DNA of 64,000 bases from Bradyrhizobium campsiandrae (GTDB lineage Bacteria > Pseudomonadota > Alphaproteobacteria > Rhizobiales > Xanthobacteraceae), in assembly GCF_014529705.1 (NCBI RefSeq), contig NZ_JAANIH010000002.1, positions 182,185 through 246,184 on the forward strand, given 5' to 3'. The notes beneath the pieces were generated by a model, which made no database searches, had not been told where the DNA came from, and saw nothing but the letters and a program-made list of their open reading frames with translations. The position numbers and the translations under genes are program-made. Positions 26,935-36,327 of the stretch are shown here, one piece after another (position 1 is the stretch's first letter; every line of letters begins with the position of its first letter).

Positions 26935-28797
26935 ATGCTCACCATCACCGACCTCTCCGTCCGTCTTGCCGGACGCCTCCTGATCGACAGCAGCTCCGTG
27001 CAGATCACGCCCGGCTCGCGCGTCGGCATGGTCGGACGCAACGGCACCGGCAAATCGACCCTGTTCAAGGTGATCCGCGGTGAGCTCGCAGCCGAACACG
27101 GCTCGGTGACCTTGCCGCCACGCTGGCGCGTCGGGAGCCTCGCGCAGGAAGCCCCGAACGGCCCGGAGAGCCTGATTTCCGTCGTGCTCAAGGCCGACCT
27201 GGAGCGCGATGCGCTGCTTCACGAAGCCGAGAGTGCCACCGATCCGCACCGGATCGCGGAAATCCAGACCCGGCTCGTGGACATCGATGCGCATTCGGCG
27301 CCCGCGCGGGCCGCGGCTATCCTCTCCGGCCTCGGCTTCTCCGCCGCCGACCAGCTGCGCCCCTGCGCCGAGTTCTCCGGCGGCTGGCGCATGCGTGTCG
27401 CGCTGGCCGCAACGCTGTTCGCGGCGCCCGACCTGCTGCTGCTCGACGAGCCCACCAACTATCTCGACCTCGAGGGCACGCTGTGGCTGGAGGATCACCT
27501 CGCGCACTATCCGCGCACGGTGATCGTGATCAGTCACGACCGTGACCTGCTGGAAAGCTCGGTCGATCAGATCCTGCATCTGGAGCGCGGCAAGCTCACC
27601 CTCTACAAGGGCACCTATTCCTCCTTCGAAGAACAGCGGGCTGCGCGCGAGCTGCTCGACGCCAAGGCCGTCAAGCGCCAGGAAGCCGAGCGCGCCCGCC
27701 TGCAGGCCTTCGTCGACCGCTTCAAGGCCAAGGCCTCGAAAGCCCGGCAGGCGCAATCACGCGTGAAGATGCTGGAACGGCTGAAGCCGATCACCGCGCT
27801 GGTGACGGAGGACGTGCGCGAGATCACCTTTCCCGCGCCGGAGAAGCTGTTGTCGCCGCCGATCATCGCGGTCGACAACGCCTCGGTTGGCTATGATCCG
27901 GCGACGCCGGTGCTCACCCGCGTCACCTTGCGCATCGACAATGACGACCGCATCGCGCTGCTGGGCGCCAACGGCAACGGCAAGTCGACACTGGTCAAAC
28001 TGCTTGCCGGCCGACTTGCACCCTTCTCCGGCAAGGTGACGCGCGCCGACAAGCTGTCGATCGCCTATTTCGCGCAGCACCAGCTCGACGAACTGAACGA
28101 GGATGCCTCCGCCTACGACCATGTCCGCAAGCTGATGGGCGATGCGCCCGAGGCCAAGGTGCGGGCGCGGGCCGGCGCGATCGGCTTTTCCGGCAAGGCA
28201 GCCGACACCAAGGCGGGCAAGCTCTCCGGCGGCGAGAAGGCGCGGCTGCTGCTCGGGCTCGCCACCTTCTTCGGCCCCAACATGATCATCCTGGACGAGC
28301 CGACCAACCATCTCGACATCGACAGCCGCGCCGCGCTGGCCGAAGCCATCAACGAGTTTCCCGGTGCGATCATCATGGTCTCGCACGATCGCTATCTGAT
28401 CGAGGCCTGCGCCGACCGGCTCTGGATCGTCGCCGATCGTACCGTGACCAATTACGACGGCGACCTCGACGAGTACCGCCGCATGGTGCTGTCCTCGCGC
28501 AATGCGGATGCCGCCCCGCGCGAGCGCAGCGCTCAAGTCGAAAAGCCGCAGCGTCCGAAGTCGGACAATCGCGGCTCGCTGAAGAAGCGCATCGCGGACG
28601 CCGAAGCCGAGATCGCCCGCGTCAGCGACATCATCGCCAAGATCGACACCGCGCTCGCCCTGCCCGACATCTTCACGCGGGATCCCAAGCAGGCCGCGCA
28701 ACTGTCGAAGGCCCGCGCCAATGCCGCCGACGCGCTCGCGCGGGCGGAGGAACAATGGCTCGAGGCGAGCGCGCAGTTCGACGAGGCGACGGGTTAA
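26935..28797 (+). CDS. ABC-F family ATPase (Uup-like)
   Basis: A 620-residue soluble protein with two ABC domains and no membrane part, acting on the ribosome. Domain 1: Walker A GRNGTGKST (about 36-44), signature FSGGWRMR, Walker B LLLLDEPTNYLDL. Domain 2: Walker A GANGNGKST (about 344-352), signature LSGGEKARLLLGL, Walker B MIILDEPTNHLDI. The inter-domain linker is the P-site-reaching arm (AKAVKRQEAERARLQAFVDR). A basic coiled C-terminal region follows (about 525-620), which favours Uup over EttA. Confidence 0.9.
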   Translation: MLTITDLSVRLAGRLLIDSSSVQITPGSRVGMVGRNGTGKSTLFKVIRGELAAEHGSVTLPPRWRVGSLAQEAPNGPESLISVVLKADLERDALLHEAESATDPHRIAEIQTRLVDIDAHSAPARAAAILSGLGFSAADQLRPCAEFSGGWRMRVALAATLFAAPDLLLLDEPTNYLDLEGTLWLEDHLAHYPRTVIVISHDRDLLESSVDQILHLERGKLTLYKGTYSSFEEQRAARELLDAKAVKRQEAERARLQAFVDRFKAKASKARQAQSRVKMLERLKPITALVTEDVREITFPAPEKLLSPPIIAVDNASVGYDPATPVLTRVTLRIDNDDRIALLGANGNGKSTLVKLLAGRLAPFSGKVTRADKLSIAYFAQHQLDELNEDASAYDHVRKLMGDAPEAKVRARAGAIGFSGKAADTKAGKLSGGEKARLLLGLATFFGPNMIILDEPTNHLDIDSRAALAEAINEFPGAIIMVSHDRYLIEACADRLWIVADRTVTNYDGDLDEYRRMVLSSRNADAAPRERSAQVEKPQRPKSDNRGSLKKRIADAEAEIARVSDIIAKIDTALALPDIFTRDPKQAAQLSKARANAADALARAEEQWLEASAQFDEATG

Positions 28798-28825
28798 CTA
28801 ATCATCGGCGGATCGAGACGCACTA

Positions 28826-29989
28826 TCATCGCACCGGCCCGCGCATTGACGCCGGCTGCCCCGGCAATTTCAGCTTCGTGCCGACTTCGGTCAGCTTACC
28901 GCCAGCAAGCGAAAATACCTGCAGATCCTGGTCGATGTAATTGCCGACATAGAGGTAATCGCTGTTCGGGCTGTAGACGACGCCCTCCGGCAGGCCGCCA
29001 AGCGGCGCTCGCGAGACGACCGTCAGCTTACCGCCCTCTCCGATCGACAGTAGTGCCAGCTCGCCAGTCTTGGTCTTGAACCAGTCGCTGTCCTTGGCGG
29101 AGGTGCCGAGGAGCAGCGGAGCTGCCGCTGTCTTGCCGTCGGGCGCGATGGCAAAACCTTCCGGTCCGACGCCGGGGCTCATGACGTCGACCACATGGGG
29201 ATGCGGACCTGTCGCTTCGATGACCACTTCGGCATCGGCATTGTTCTTTCCTGCGCCGGTATTCGAGGCGATGACGTATTTGCCGTCTGGCGTGATGTCG
29301 ATGTTGTAGGGATTGAATGCCGACGGAATGTCGAGCGACTTGTCGTAGGTGACCGTCTCACCATCGATCGACAACACGCCGATCTTGTTCGCAAGGTTCA
29401 GGCAGACGAAGGCGCGCTTGCCGTCGGGTGCGATAACAACTGCCGCAGCCTGCTGCTCCACTGGCACTTCGGCAACCGCCTTGACGGTCGTACCCCGGAT
29501 CGAGACAACAGAAACACTTTTGCCGTCACGATTGGCGATCAGTGCAAGGTCGCCCTTCTTCGAGATCGACAGACCGGACGGTTGCCGCCCGACCGCGACC
29601 GTATCGATCAATTTTGGCGGCTCCGCGGTGAGGTCAATCACGTACAATTTGTTGTCCGGGACGGCTTTCCAGGCGTTCCCATCCTGAACGTTGGTCACGG
29701 AATTCGCGACCAGGCCCAGCTTGCCGTCCGGCGTGATCTGCAGGTTCGTCGGCGGACCCAAAAGCGAGTTCGTCAGTGGCAGATTGGCGCGAATCCTGGG
29801 CTTGGCCGGGTCGGAAATGTCCACCACCAGCACAGCGTCGGTCGCTGGCGCGACGTTAATCTGGCCTTCAGGACCAAAGGTGACCTTGCTGTCCAGGCCG
29901 ATCAGCATGTCATTGGTGCCAGCGGTTGCCGAACCGCCGGCAACGAGGCAAACTAGGCACGTCGCGCAAAGAGCCTTGCGTAAGTCCAT
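28826..29989 (-). CDS. Secreted YVTN-type beta-propeller protein
   Basis: A 387-residue exported protein (signal peptide MDLRKALCATCLVCLVAGGS, cleavage near ATA-GTN; GGGGAG before the ATG at 29989). The mature part is repeated beta-propeller blades: LQITPDGKLGLVANS, LSISKKGDLALIANRDGKSV, VVIAPDGKRAFVCLNLANKI, IDITPDGKYVIASNTGAGKN, FAIAPDGKTAAAPLLLGTSA, VVYSPNSDYLYVGNYIDQDL. Similar propellers are lactonases or scaffold proteins; no lactonase active site was recognised, so no enzyme activity is assigned. Confidence 0.75.
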   Translation of the reverse strand: MDLRKALCATCLVCLVAGGSATAGTNDMLIGLDSKVTFGPEGQINVAPATDAVLVVDISDPAKPRIRANLPLTNSLLGPPTNLQITPDGKLGLVANSVTNVQDGNAWKAVPDNKLYVIDLTAEPPKLIDTVAVGRQPSGLSISKKGDLALIANRDGKSVSVVSIRGTTVKAVAEVPVEQQAAAVVIAPDGKRAFVCLNLANKIGVLSIDGETVTYDKSLDIPSAFNPYNIDITPDGKYVIASNTGAGKNNADAEVVIEATGPHPHVVDVMSPGVGPEGFAIAPDGKTAAAPLLLGTSAKDSDWFKTKTGELALLSIGEGGKLTVVSRAPLGGLPEGVVYSPNSDYLYVGNYIDQDLQVFSLAGGKLTEVGTKLKLPGQPASMRGPVR

Positions 29990-30282
29990 GACGATTTCTC
30001 CCCACCCGGCTCGCTTATGGACGAGCTCGTTCCTCCACCGTACCTCGCGGCCTATATGGCATGCAACCATGACCCGCGCTGACGCAGGCGAAACGTCCTG
30101 TGGCTCGACCAGGTGTGCGGTAGCGCAGCGTTTGATAGATACAAGCCGTGCTTCAACGGGAAATATCGGACAGGCAAAATTTTCTGCGGTACATCGCACG
30201 TTCCGTGGCTTCGTGCTACGAAGCACGCACCGATTTTTCGACCAAAGATATTTTGAATAGGCAATTTTGAAGGAGACAGCAG

Positions 30283-31070
30283 ATGTCGTCACCCGAACCG
30301 ATCAAGTTCACCGACGGCGCGGCCTATGAGCGCTTCATGGCGCCCTGGAGCCGGTCGGCCGGGACGCTGTTCCTCGATTGGCTTGCGACCCGCTCGGGAC
30401 TGGCCTGGGCGGATGTCGGAGCCGGCAATGGCGCGTTCACCGAGCTCCTTCTTGCAAAGCCGCCCCGTCGTCGGTTTGTGCGATCGATCCCTCCGACGCG
30501 CAGATTGCGACAGCACGTCAGAAGTTCGAGGCAAAGCCGGTCGAGCTGTCGATCGGCGATGCCATGGCCCTTCCCTACGAAGCCAATCGCTTCGACGTCG
30601 CGGTGATGGCGCTGGTGTTGTTCTTCGTTCCCGACCCGCGCAAGGGCGCATCGGAAATGGTGCGCGTCACCAAGCCCGACGGCCTGATCGCGTCCTATAC
30701 CTGGGACGTCCTGCGCGGCGGCACGCCGACGCAGCCGCTGTGGGAAGAGCTGGATGCCCTCGGCATCCCCGCAGCGCGTCCGCCGAGCGCGGACATCTCG
30801 CGCTTCGAGGCGCTGAAGGCGCTCTGGGCGGAGCTCGGCCTGCGCGAGATCGAAACCCGCGAGTTGGTCGTCGAGCGGACTTTTGCGGACTTCGACGACT
30901 ATTGGCTCTCGATGGTCGTCAGCAGCCCAAGTGGAATCGTTGGAAAGCTGTCGGATGCCGAGCAAACCGAGCTGAAACGCCGGCTGCAGGCGCGACTGCC
31001 GGCAAGCGCGTCCGGCGCGATCACCGTTCACGCCTCGGCCACTGCGATCAAGGGACGCAAGGCCGCGTAA
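30283..31070 (+). pseudogene. Class I SAM-dependent methyltransferase, single-base frameshift
   Basis: From the ATG at 30283 (AAGGAG upstream) the frame gives GAAYERFMAPWSRSAGTLFL and the SAM motif WADVGAGNGAFTELLLAK. It then loses sense near 30455-30465, while the frame ending at 31070 resumes as AAPSSVCAIDPSDAQIATAR, MALPYEANRFDVAVMALVLF, MVRVTKPDGLIASYTWDVLR. Adding one A to the AAA run of TTGCAAAGCC restores one continuous protein of about 262 residues. It is either a real broken gene or an assembly error in a short homopolymer; everything else is intact. Confidence 0.8.
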
Positions 31071-31102
31071 CGATCTCGGAGAGGCGAACGGCCGATGACG
31101 CG

Positions 31103-31636
31103 TTACGTCGCCGCCTTCTTCTTCGCCTTCGGCTTCACCGGCTTGGCGACGACCGGAGGCTCCGGGTTGCCCTCGATCGCGGACAGGCGCCCCGAGGTGA
31201 AGGTGTAGATGCCCGCGCGCGGACCCGTGGTCCAGGTGACCACCGCGACGCGGCGGCCGGCGGCATCGCTGGAGAGATTGACGTTCGAGGGCGCGCCGAT
31301 GCCGCGCACGACGTCGCACTCGGTGTGGCCGAGCGCAACCGTGCCGCCCACCGGCGCCGTCGTGGACGCATTGGCGTCCGCAGGTCCTGGCGGCGGCGCC
31401 ATGCCGGGGCACGCGCCGTCGGCGCTGACGAGATCCTCGGCGCCAACAGGCTTGTCGGGGGTCAGCGGCGGCGATTCGATCGAGATGTTCTTGATGAACA
31501 GGCGGCTCGGCTTGTTGAACCATTCGGCGTCTTTGGCGGACGCCAGCATATCGGTCGCGCCCGAGCAGCCCGCAAGCAGCGGCCCGACGGCGGCCAGCGC
31601 AACTATGAGCGACTTTGGAAGCTTTTGATGTCGCAC
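31103..31636 (-). CDS. Predicted lipoprotein of unknown function
   Basis: A 177-residue protein with a lipoprotein signal (KSLIVALAAVGPLLAGCSGA; lipobox LAGC, Cys24), so probably anchored in a membrane facing the periplasm. The body has a Pro-rich stretch, then TVALGHTECDVVRGIGAPSN and GRRVAVVTWTTGPRAGIYTF, reminiscent of small beta domains of the outer-membrane assembly type. A Lys/Pro-rich tail (KPVKPKAKKKAAT) ends it. It starts at GTG 31636 with a weak ribosome site. Confidence 0.72.
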   Translation of the reverse strand: MRHQKLPKSLIVALAAVGPLLAGCSGATDMLASAKDAEWFNKPSRLFIKNISIESPPLTPDKPVGAEDLVSADGACPGMAPPPGPADANASTTAPVGGTVALGHTECDVVRGIGAPSNVNLSSDAAGRRVAVVTWTTGPRAGIYTFTSGRLSAIEGNPEPPVVAKPVKPKAKKKAAT

Positions 31637-31762
31637 GATAAACTAAAATCCCCGCATGAAGGAGCAGCCCTAAGCGATTGTCCCAACATCACTTTGCGGC
31701 ACGAAGGTGGCCAAACCCAGCGTAGCTGCGAAAGTCCAAATTATCATTAACTCGGCGGGACG

Positions 31763-32215
31763 CTAATTCCGCCGCTGCCACCGGCCCCGTTCGTCGGCCT
31801 GCCAATAGGTGACCTCAAATCCGCGCGTCTTGCAATCCGTCCAAGTACTGCGGGCCGCCGCAAGCGCGTCCGGGTCGTCGCCGTTGAACAGCAGCACCAT
31901 GCGCTCATAGCCTTCCGCATCCGCGGGCAAGGCGGCGTTGTCGACCAGGAAGCGGACATTGGCGCCGTTCGGATTGTCCGCCTCGATCGCCAGCACGATC
32001 GGCTGCTCGGCCACATCGTTCACCCGCCACGTCGCATGGGGCAAGAAGGAATCGTCGCGATAGGTCCACAAATGCGCGTCGAGTGCGTCAGCGCGCTCCG
32101 GTGAGGTCGACTGCACCACGACGCGCCAGCCGCGCTCGAGCGATTTCTCGAGAAGCGGCGGCAACACGTTCTCAACCGTCATGTTTTGCAGATGGTAGAA
32201 CAGGACTTCAGTCAT
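31763..32215 (-). CDS. holC: DNA polymerase III chi subunit
   Basis: A 150-residue HolC homolog: TEVLFYHLQNMTVENVLPPL, LEKSLERGWRVVVQSTSPER, LDAHLWTYRDDSFLPHATW and YERMVLLFNGDD follow the family closely. Chi binds SSB and links it to the clamp loader at the fork. It lies 6 bp downstream of pepA in the same orientation, a very widespread pepA-holC pairing. Confidence 0.9.
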   Translation of the reverse strand: MTEVLFYHLQNMTVENVLPPLLEKSLERGWRVVVQSTSPERADALDAHLWTYRDDSFLPHATWRVNDVAEQPIVLAIEADNPNGANVRFLVDNAALPADAEGYERMVLLFNGDDPDALAAARSTWTDCKTRGFEVTYWQADERGRWQRRN

Positions 32216-32221
32216 CTCGCG

Positions 32222-33721
32222 TCATTTGCGCTCGTAATGATCGGCCACCAGACGGTCGAGCAGCCGGACGCCATAGCCCGAGCCCCAGCTCTGATTGATA
32301 TCGGTCTTCGGCGCGCCCATCGCGGTGCCGGCGATGTCGAGATGCGCCCAGGGCGTGCCGTCGACGAAGCGTTGCAGGAACTGCGCCGCGGTGATCGAGC
32401 CGCCGTGGCGGCCGCCGGTGTTCTTCATGTCGGCGAATTGGGAATCGATCAGCTTGTCGTATTCGGGGCCGAGCGGCATGCGCCAGACCTTCTCGCCGAC
32501 CTCGATGCCGGCCGCGAGCAGGCGTTCGGCGAGTTCGTCATTGTTGGAGAACATGCCGGCATGCTCGGTGCCGAGCGCGACCATGATGGCGCCGGTCAGC
32601 GTCGCCAAATCGACCATGAATTTCGGCTTGGTCTTCCTGGCCACGTACCAGAGCACGTCGGCCAGCACGAGGCGGCCTTCGGCGTCGGTGTTGATGATCT
32701 CGATGGTCTGGCCCGACATCGAGGTGACGATGTCGCCCGGGCGCTGCGCGTTGCCGTCCGGCATGTTCTCGACGAGGCCGATGGCGCCGACCACGTTGGC
32801 CTTGGCCTTGCGCGCCGCGAGCGCGTGCATCAGGCCGACGACGCAGGCCGCTCCCCCCATGTCGCCCTTCATGTCCTCCATGCTGCCGGCCGGCTTGATC
32901 GAGATACCGCCGGTGTCGAAGCAGACGCCTTTGCCGACGAAGGCGACCGGTGCCTCGCCTTTCTTACCGCCCTCCCAGCGCATGATCACGGTGCGGCTCG
33001 GCCGCGCCGAGCCTTGGCCGACGCCGAGCAGCGCGCCCATGCCGAGCTTCTGCATCGCCTTGACGTCGAGTACCTCGATCTTGACGCCGAGCTTCCGAAG
33101 CTGGCTGGCACGGCGCGCGAATTCCTCGGGGTAGAGCACGTTCGGCGGCTCGTTGACGAGATCGCGCGCGATGATGACGCCGTCGACCACCGCGCCGGCC
33201 GAGGCAAAAGCCTTTTTCGCGGCGGGCGCATCCCCGACCGCCAGCGAGACGTCGGCGCGCAGCGCGCCCTCCTCGCCGTCCTTCTTTCGGGTCTTGTAGC
33301 GGTCGAACTTGTAGGCGCGTAAGCGCAGGCCCGAGGCGATCGCGACCGCCTGCTCGCTGCTCATGGCGCCGTCAGGCAGTTCGGCCATGATGGTCATGCT
33401 GCCGGAACCCGGCTTGAGCTTGCTCGCCGCCATGCCGCCGAATTTGAGGAAATCGTTGCCTTTCAGGCCCGAGGCCTTGCCGGTCCCGATCACGATCAGG
33501 CGCTCGGCCTTCACACCTTCGGGGGCGAGGATGTCCAGGGCCGCGCCGCTTTTACCCTTGAATGCGGCCGCCGCCGCCGCCCGCTTCACGAGCTCAGCTG
33601 CCCCACCGAGCGCCTTGGCCGTTGCCGGCCCCACCTTCAGAGTCTCGTCACAGAACACGACCAGGATGCCACGGGCGGCAGAAGCGAGCGGGACAAAGCC
33701 GACCTTGATGGCATCGGACAT
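32222..33721 (-). CDS. pepA: Leucyl aminopeptidase (M17)
   Basis: A 499-residue cytosolic, two-metal aminopeptidase. The N-domain begins [20 protein letters not shown]; the catalytic domain has [20 protein letters not shown] (metal Lys and Asp), [20 protein letters not shown], and the signature [16 protein letters not shown] (about 340-355). The ATG at 33721 has GAGTTACC upstream and was chosen over a longer start. It is divergent from lptF and upstream of holC. Confidence 0.95.
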   Translation of the reverse strand: MSDAIKVGFVPLASAARGILVVFCDETLKVGPATAKALGGAAELVKRAAAAAAFKGKSGAALDILAPEGVKAERLIVIGTGKASGLKGNDFLKFGGMAASKLKPGSGSMTIMAELPDGAMSSEQAVAIASGLRLRAYKFDRYKTRKKDGEEGALRADVSLAVGDAPAAKKAFASAGAVVDGVIIARDLVNEPPNVLYPEEFARRASQLRKLGVKIEVLDVKAMQKLGMGALLGVGQGSARPSRTVIMRWEGGKKGEAPVAFVGKGVCFDTGGISIKPAGSMEDMKGDMGGAACVVGLMHALAARKAKANVVGAIGLVENMPDGNAQRPGDIVTSMSGQTIEIINTDAEGRLVLADVLWYVARKTKPKFMVDLATLTGAIMVALGTEHAGMFSNNDELAERLLAAGIEVGEKVWRMPLGPEYDKLIDSQFADMKNTGGRHGGSITAAQFLQRFVDGTPWAHLDIAGTAMGAPKTDINQSWGSGYGVRLLDRLVADHYERK

Positions 33722-34063
33722 GGGTAACTCCTCGAAAAACATGGGACTTTTGTCGTTCAACCGGCGCGGCCGGAGGCCGGAGCTGAACGGCGATTCACTG
33801 GTCGCGCCCCACTATGGGCGAGATCGGCGGTCGATGCCAAGCACCGCCCGTGGCCGGGAATCCACAGCGAGGGAAATATTAACCATATTATGAGGGTGCC
33901 ATGGGGCAGCCATTTTGTTGACGGATCAAAGGGATGGTAGTGAGAAAGTAAGCCTCCGGAAGAGGTGATTGGCCGGCCTTGGGGATCCCTGTCAGGGGAT
34001 TGGTCGGACAGCCCGGCTTCCGGTGCGCGCGTTGGGGACTTGGTGGGATTCGTGCGGTAGCGC
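33722..34063. promoter_or_regulatory. 342-bp gene-free divergent promoter region (pepA / lptF)
   Basis: No gene was seen. An A/T-rich patch around 33876-33893 (AAATATTAACCATATTATG) stands out from the GC-rich surroundings. TTGACG at 33918-33923 is a possible -35 element for the lptF operon, but the -10 (TGAGAA after 17 nt) is poor. No known operator was recognised. Confidence 0.4.
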
Positions 34064-35233
34064 ATGGGGTCGATCGATAGGTATATTTTCCGCACGACGC
34101 TGGCGTCGTTTGCGCTGGTCCTGGTCAGCCTCACCGGCGTGATCTGGATTACGCAGGCGTTGCGCGGCATCGACCTGATGACGAGCCAGGGTCAGACCAT
34201 CATGACCTTCCTCGGCATCACCAGCCTCGTGATCCCGGCGCTGGTGCTGATCATCTCGCCGATCGCGCTGATGATCGCGATCTCGCACACGCTGAACAAG
34301 CTCGCGACCGATTCCGAGATCATCGTGATGAATGCCGCCGGCTTCTCGCCGTTCCGGCTGTTCTATCCGTTCTTCTACGCCACCTGCGTGGTGGCGCTGC
34401 TGGTCGCCTTCATCGCCGCCTATCTCGCGCCCGACGGCATGCGGCGGATCAAGCAGTGGGACGCCGAAATCACCGCCGACGTGCTCACCAACATCCTGCA
34501 GCCGGGGCGCTTCGCCCAGCTCGACAAGAACCTCACGATCCGGATTCGCGAACGGCTGCCCGGCGGCATCCTCGCCGGCATCTTCATCGACGACCGTCGC
34601 GATGCGAACGAGCGCGTCTCGATCGTCGCCGAGCATGGCGAGGTCGTGAAGAACGAGAACGGGTCGTTCCTGGTGCTCAAGGACGGCAATCTGCAGCGCT
34701 TCGAGGCCGGCAAGCGCGATCCCGCGCTGGTGGCGTTCGGCCGCTACGGCTTCGACATGTCGAAGTTCGGCAACCAGGGCCACGACGTCACCCTCGGCAT
34801 CCGCGAACGCTATCTGTGGGAGCTGTTCTCGCCGTCCGAGGACGATCCGGTCTACAAGCAGATTCCCGGCCAGTTCCGCTCGGCGCTGCATGACAGCCTG
34901 CTGGCGCCGATCTATCCCTTCGCCTTCGCCGTGCTGACCTTCGCTTTCCTCGGCGCGCCGCGCACCACGCGCCAGAGCCGCAACTTCTCGATCGGCGGCT
35001 CGGTGCTCGCCGTGTTCGGCCTGCGCATGGCGGGTTTCGCCTGCTCGGTGATGGCGGTGAAGTCGCCTGGTCCGGTGCTGTTTCAGTACGTGATGGTGCT
35101 CGGCGCGATCGGCGTCGGGTTGTGGATGATCATCGGCGGCATCGTGGTCGAGCCGCCGCCGGCTCTCATGGAAGCCATCAACAGATCGAATGCGCGCATC
35201 GCGCGGCTGTTCGGACGGCCGGCCGCCGCATGA
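34064..35233 (+). CDS. lptF: LPS export permease LptF
   Basis: A 389-residue inner-membrane subunit of the LptB2FG transporter that extracts LPS and feeds LptC. It starts MGSIDRYIFRTTLASFALVL and has the family layout: three N-terminal helices, a periplasmic beta-jellyroll (about residues 100-265), and three C-terminal helices (YPFAFAVLTFAFLGAPRTTR onward). lptG begins within its stop codon (ATGA). Confidence 0.92.
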   Translation: MGSIDRYIFRTTLASFALVLVSLTGVIWITQALRGIDLMTSQGQTIMTFLGITSLVIPALVLIISPIALMIAISHTLNKLATDSEIIVMNAAGFSPFRLFYPFFYATCVVALLVAFIAAYLAPDGMRRIKQWDAEITADVLTNILQPGRFAQLDKNLTIRIRERLPGGILAGIFIDDRRDANERVSIVAEHGEVVKNENGSFLVLKDGNLQRFEAGKRDPALVAFGRYGFDMSKFGNQGHDVTLGIRERYLWELFSPSEDDPVYKQIPGQFRSALHDSLLAPIYPFAFAVLTFAFLGAPRTTRQSRNFSIGGSVLAVFGLRMAGFACSVMAVKSPGPVLFQYVMVLGAIGVGLWMIIGGIVVEPPPALMEAINRSNARIARLFGRPAAA

Positions 35234-36327
35234 GCATGCTCACCAACACACTCGGGCGCTATTTCGCCGGCCGCTTCGTGGTCAACGCGCTCGGCGTGTT
35301 CCTGGGCATTTTCCTGCTGCTGGTGCTGGTCGATTACATCGAGATGGTGCGCAAGACCTCGGGCCTTGCATCCGCGTCCGCAGTCATGGTGGCGGAGACC
35401 TCGCTGTTCCGCGTACCGCAACTGCTGGAGAAGCTGACGCCGTTCTGCATGCTGATCGGCGCCATGACTTGCTATCTCACCCTCTCCCGCCGGCTCGAAC
35501 TCGTGGTGGCGCGCGCCGCCGGCATCTCGGCCTGGCAATTCATCTCGCCCGCGCTCGGCAGCGCGCTCCTGATCGGCGTGATCGCCACCGCGGCCTACAA
35601 TCCGATGTCGGCAAACTTGCGCGAGCTCTCCAAGCGCATGGAAGCCGAGCTGTTCGGCTCGGCGCCCGGCGGCGGCATCCAGGACGCCTCCGGCTTCTGG
35701 CTCAACCAGGTGACCAGCGACGGCCAGACCATCATCAACGCGGCGCGCAGCGAGCAGCAGGGTGTTCGGCTCACCGGGCTCACCCTGTTCCGGTTTGATA
35801 CAGAGCAACACTTCAAGGAGCGGGTCGAGGCACGCGAGGCGACGCTCGAGGCCGGTCATTGGCTGTTCAAGGGCGTCCGCCGCTTCACGCTGGATTCCCC
35901 GCCGGTCGACCAGGCGAGCCTGGAAATTCCGACGACACTGACCGAGGCCCAGGTTCGCAACAGCTTTTCCACACCCGAGACTGTGTCCTTTTGGCAACTA
36001 CCGAGCTACATCCGCTCGTCCGAGAGCTCTGGGTTCGCGACAGCGGGATATCGACTCCAGTATCACAAGCTGCTGGCACAGCCGTTTTTGCTCGCCGCCA
36101 TGGTGATGCTCGCGGCTTCCGTGTCGCTGCGCTTCTTCCGGATGGGCGGCGTACAGAAGATGGTTTTGAGTGGCGTGGGCGCAGGCTTTCTGCTCTACGT
36201 TCTGTCGAAAGTGACTGAAGACTTGAGCAAGGCTGAGTTGATGCATCCGATCGCTGCGGCGTGGTTGCCCGTGGTGGTGGGCGGCCTCACCGGCTTTTTG
36301 GCCTTGCTGTATCAGGAGGACGGTTAG
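35230..36327 (+). CDS. lptG: LPS export permease LptG
   Basis: A 365-residue partner of LptF: MSMLTNTLGRYFAGRFVVNA, LVLVDYIEMVRKTSGLASAS, FCMLIGAMTCYLTLSRRLEL and the final VGGLTGFLALLYQEDG. Three helices lie on each side of a periplasmic jellyroll. The start overlaps lptF by 4 bp, and lptD overlaps its stop by 1 bp, so the three envelope genes are tightly coupled. Confidence 0.92.
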   Translation: MSMLTNTLGRYFAGRFVVNALGVFLGIFLLLVLVDYIEMVRKTSGLASASAVMVAETSLFRVPQLLEKLTPFCMLIGAMTCYLTLSRRLELVVARAAGISAWQFISPALGSALLIGVIATAAYNPMSANLRELSKRMEAELFGSAPGGGIQDASGFWLNQVTSDGQTIINAARSEQQGVRLTGLTLFRFDTEQHFKERVEAREATLEAGHWLFKGVRRFTLDSPPVDQASLEIPTTLTEAQVRNSFSTPETVSFWQLPSYIRSSESSGFATAGYRLQYHKLLAQPFLLAAMVMLAASVSLRFFRMGGVQKMVLSGVGAGFLLYVLSKVTEDLSKAELMHPIAAAWLPVVVGGLTGFLALLYQEDG

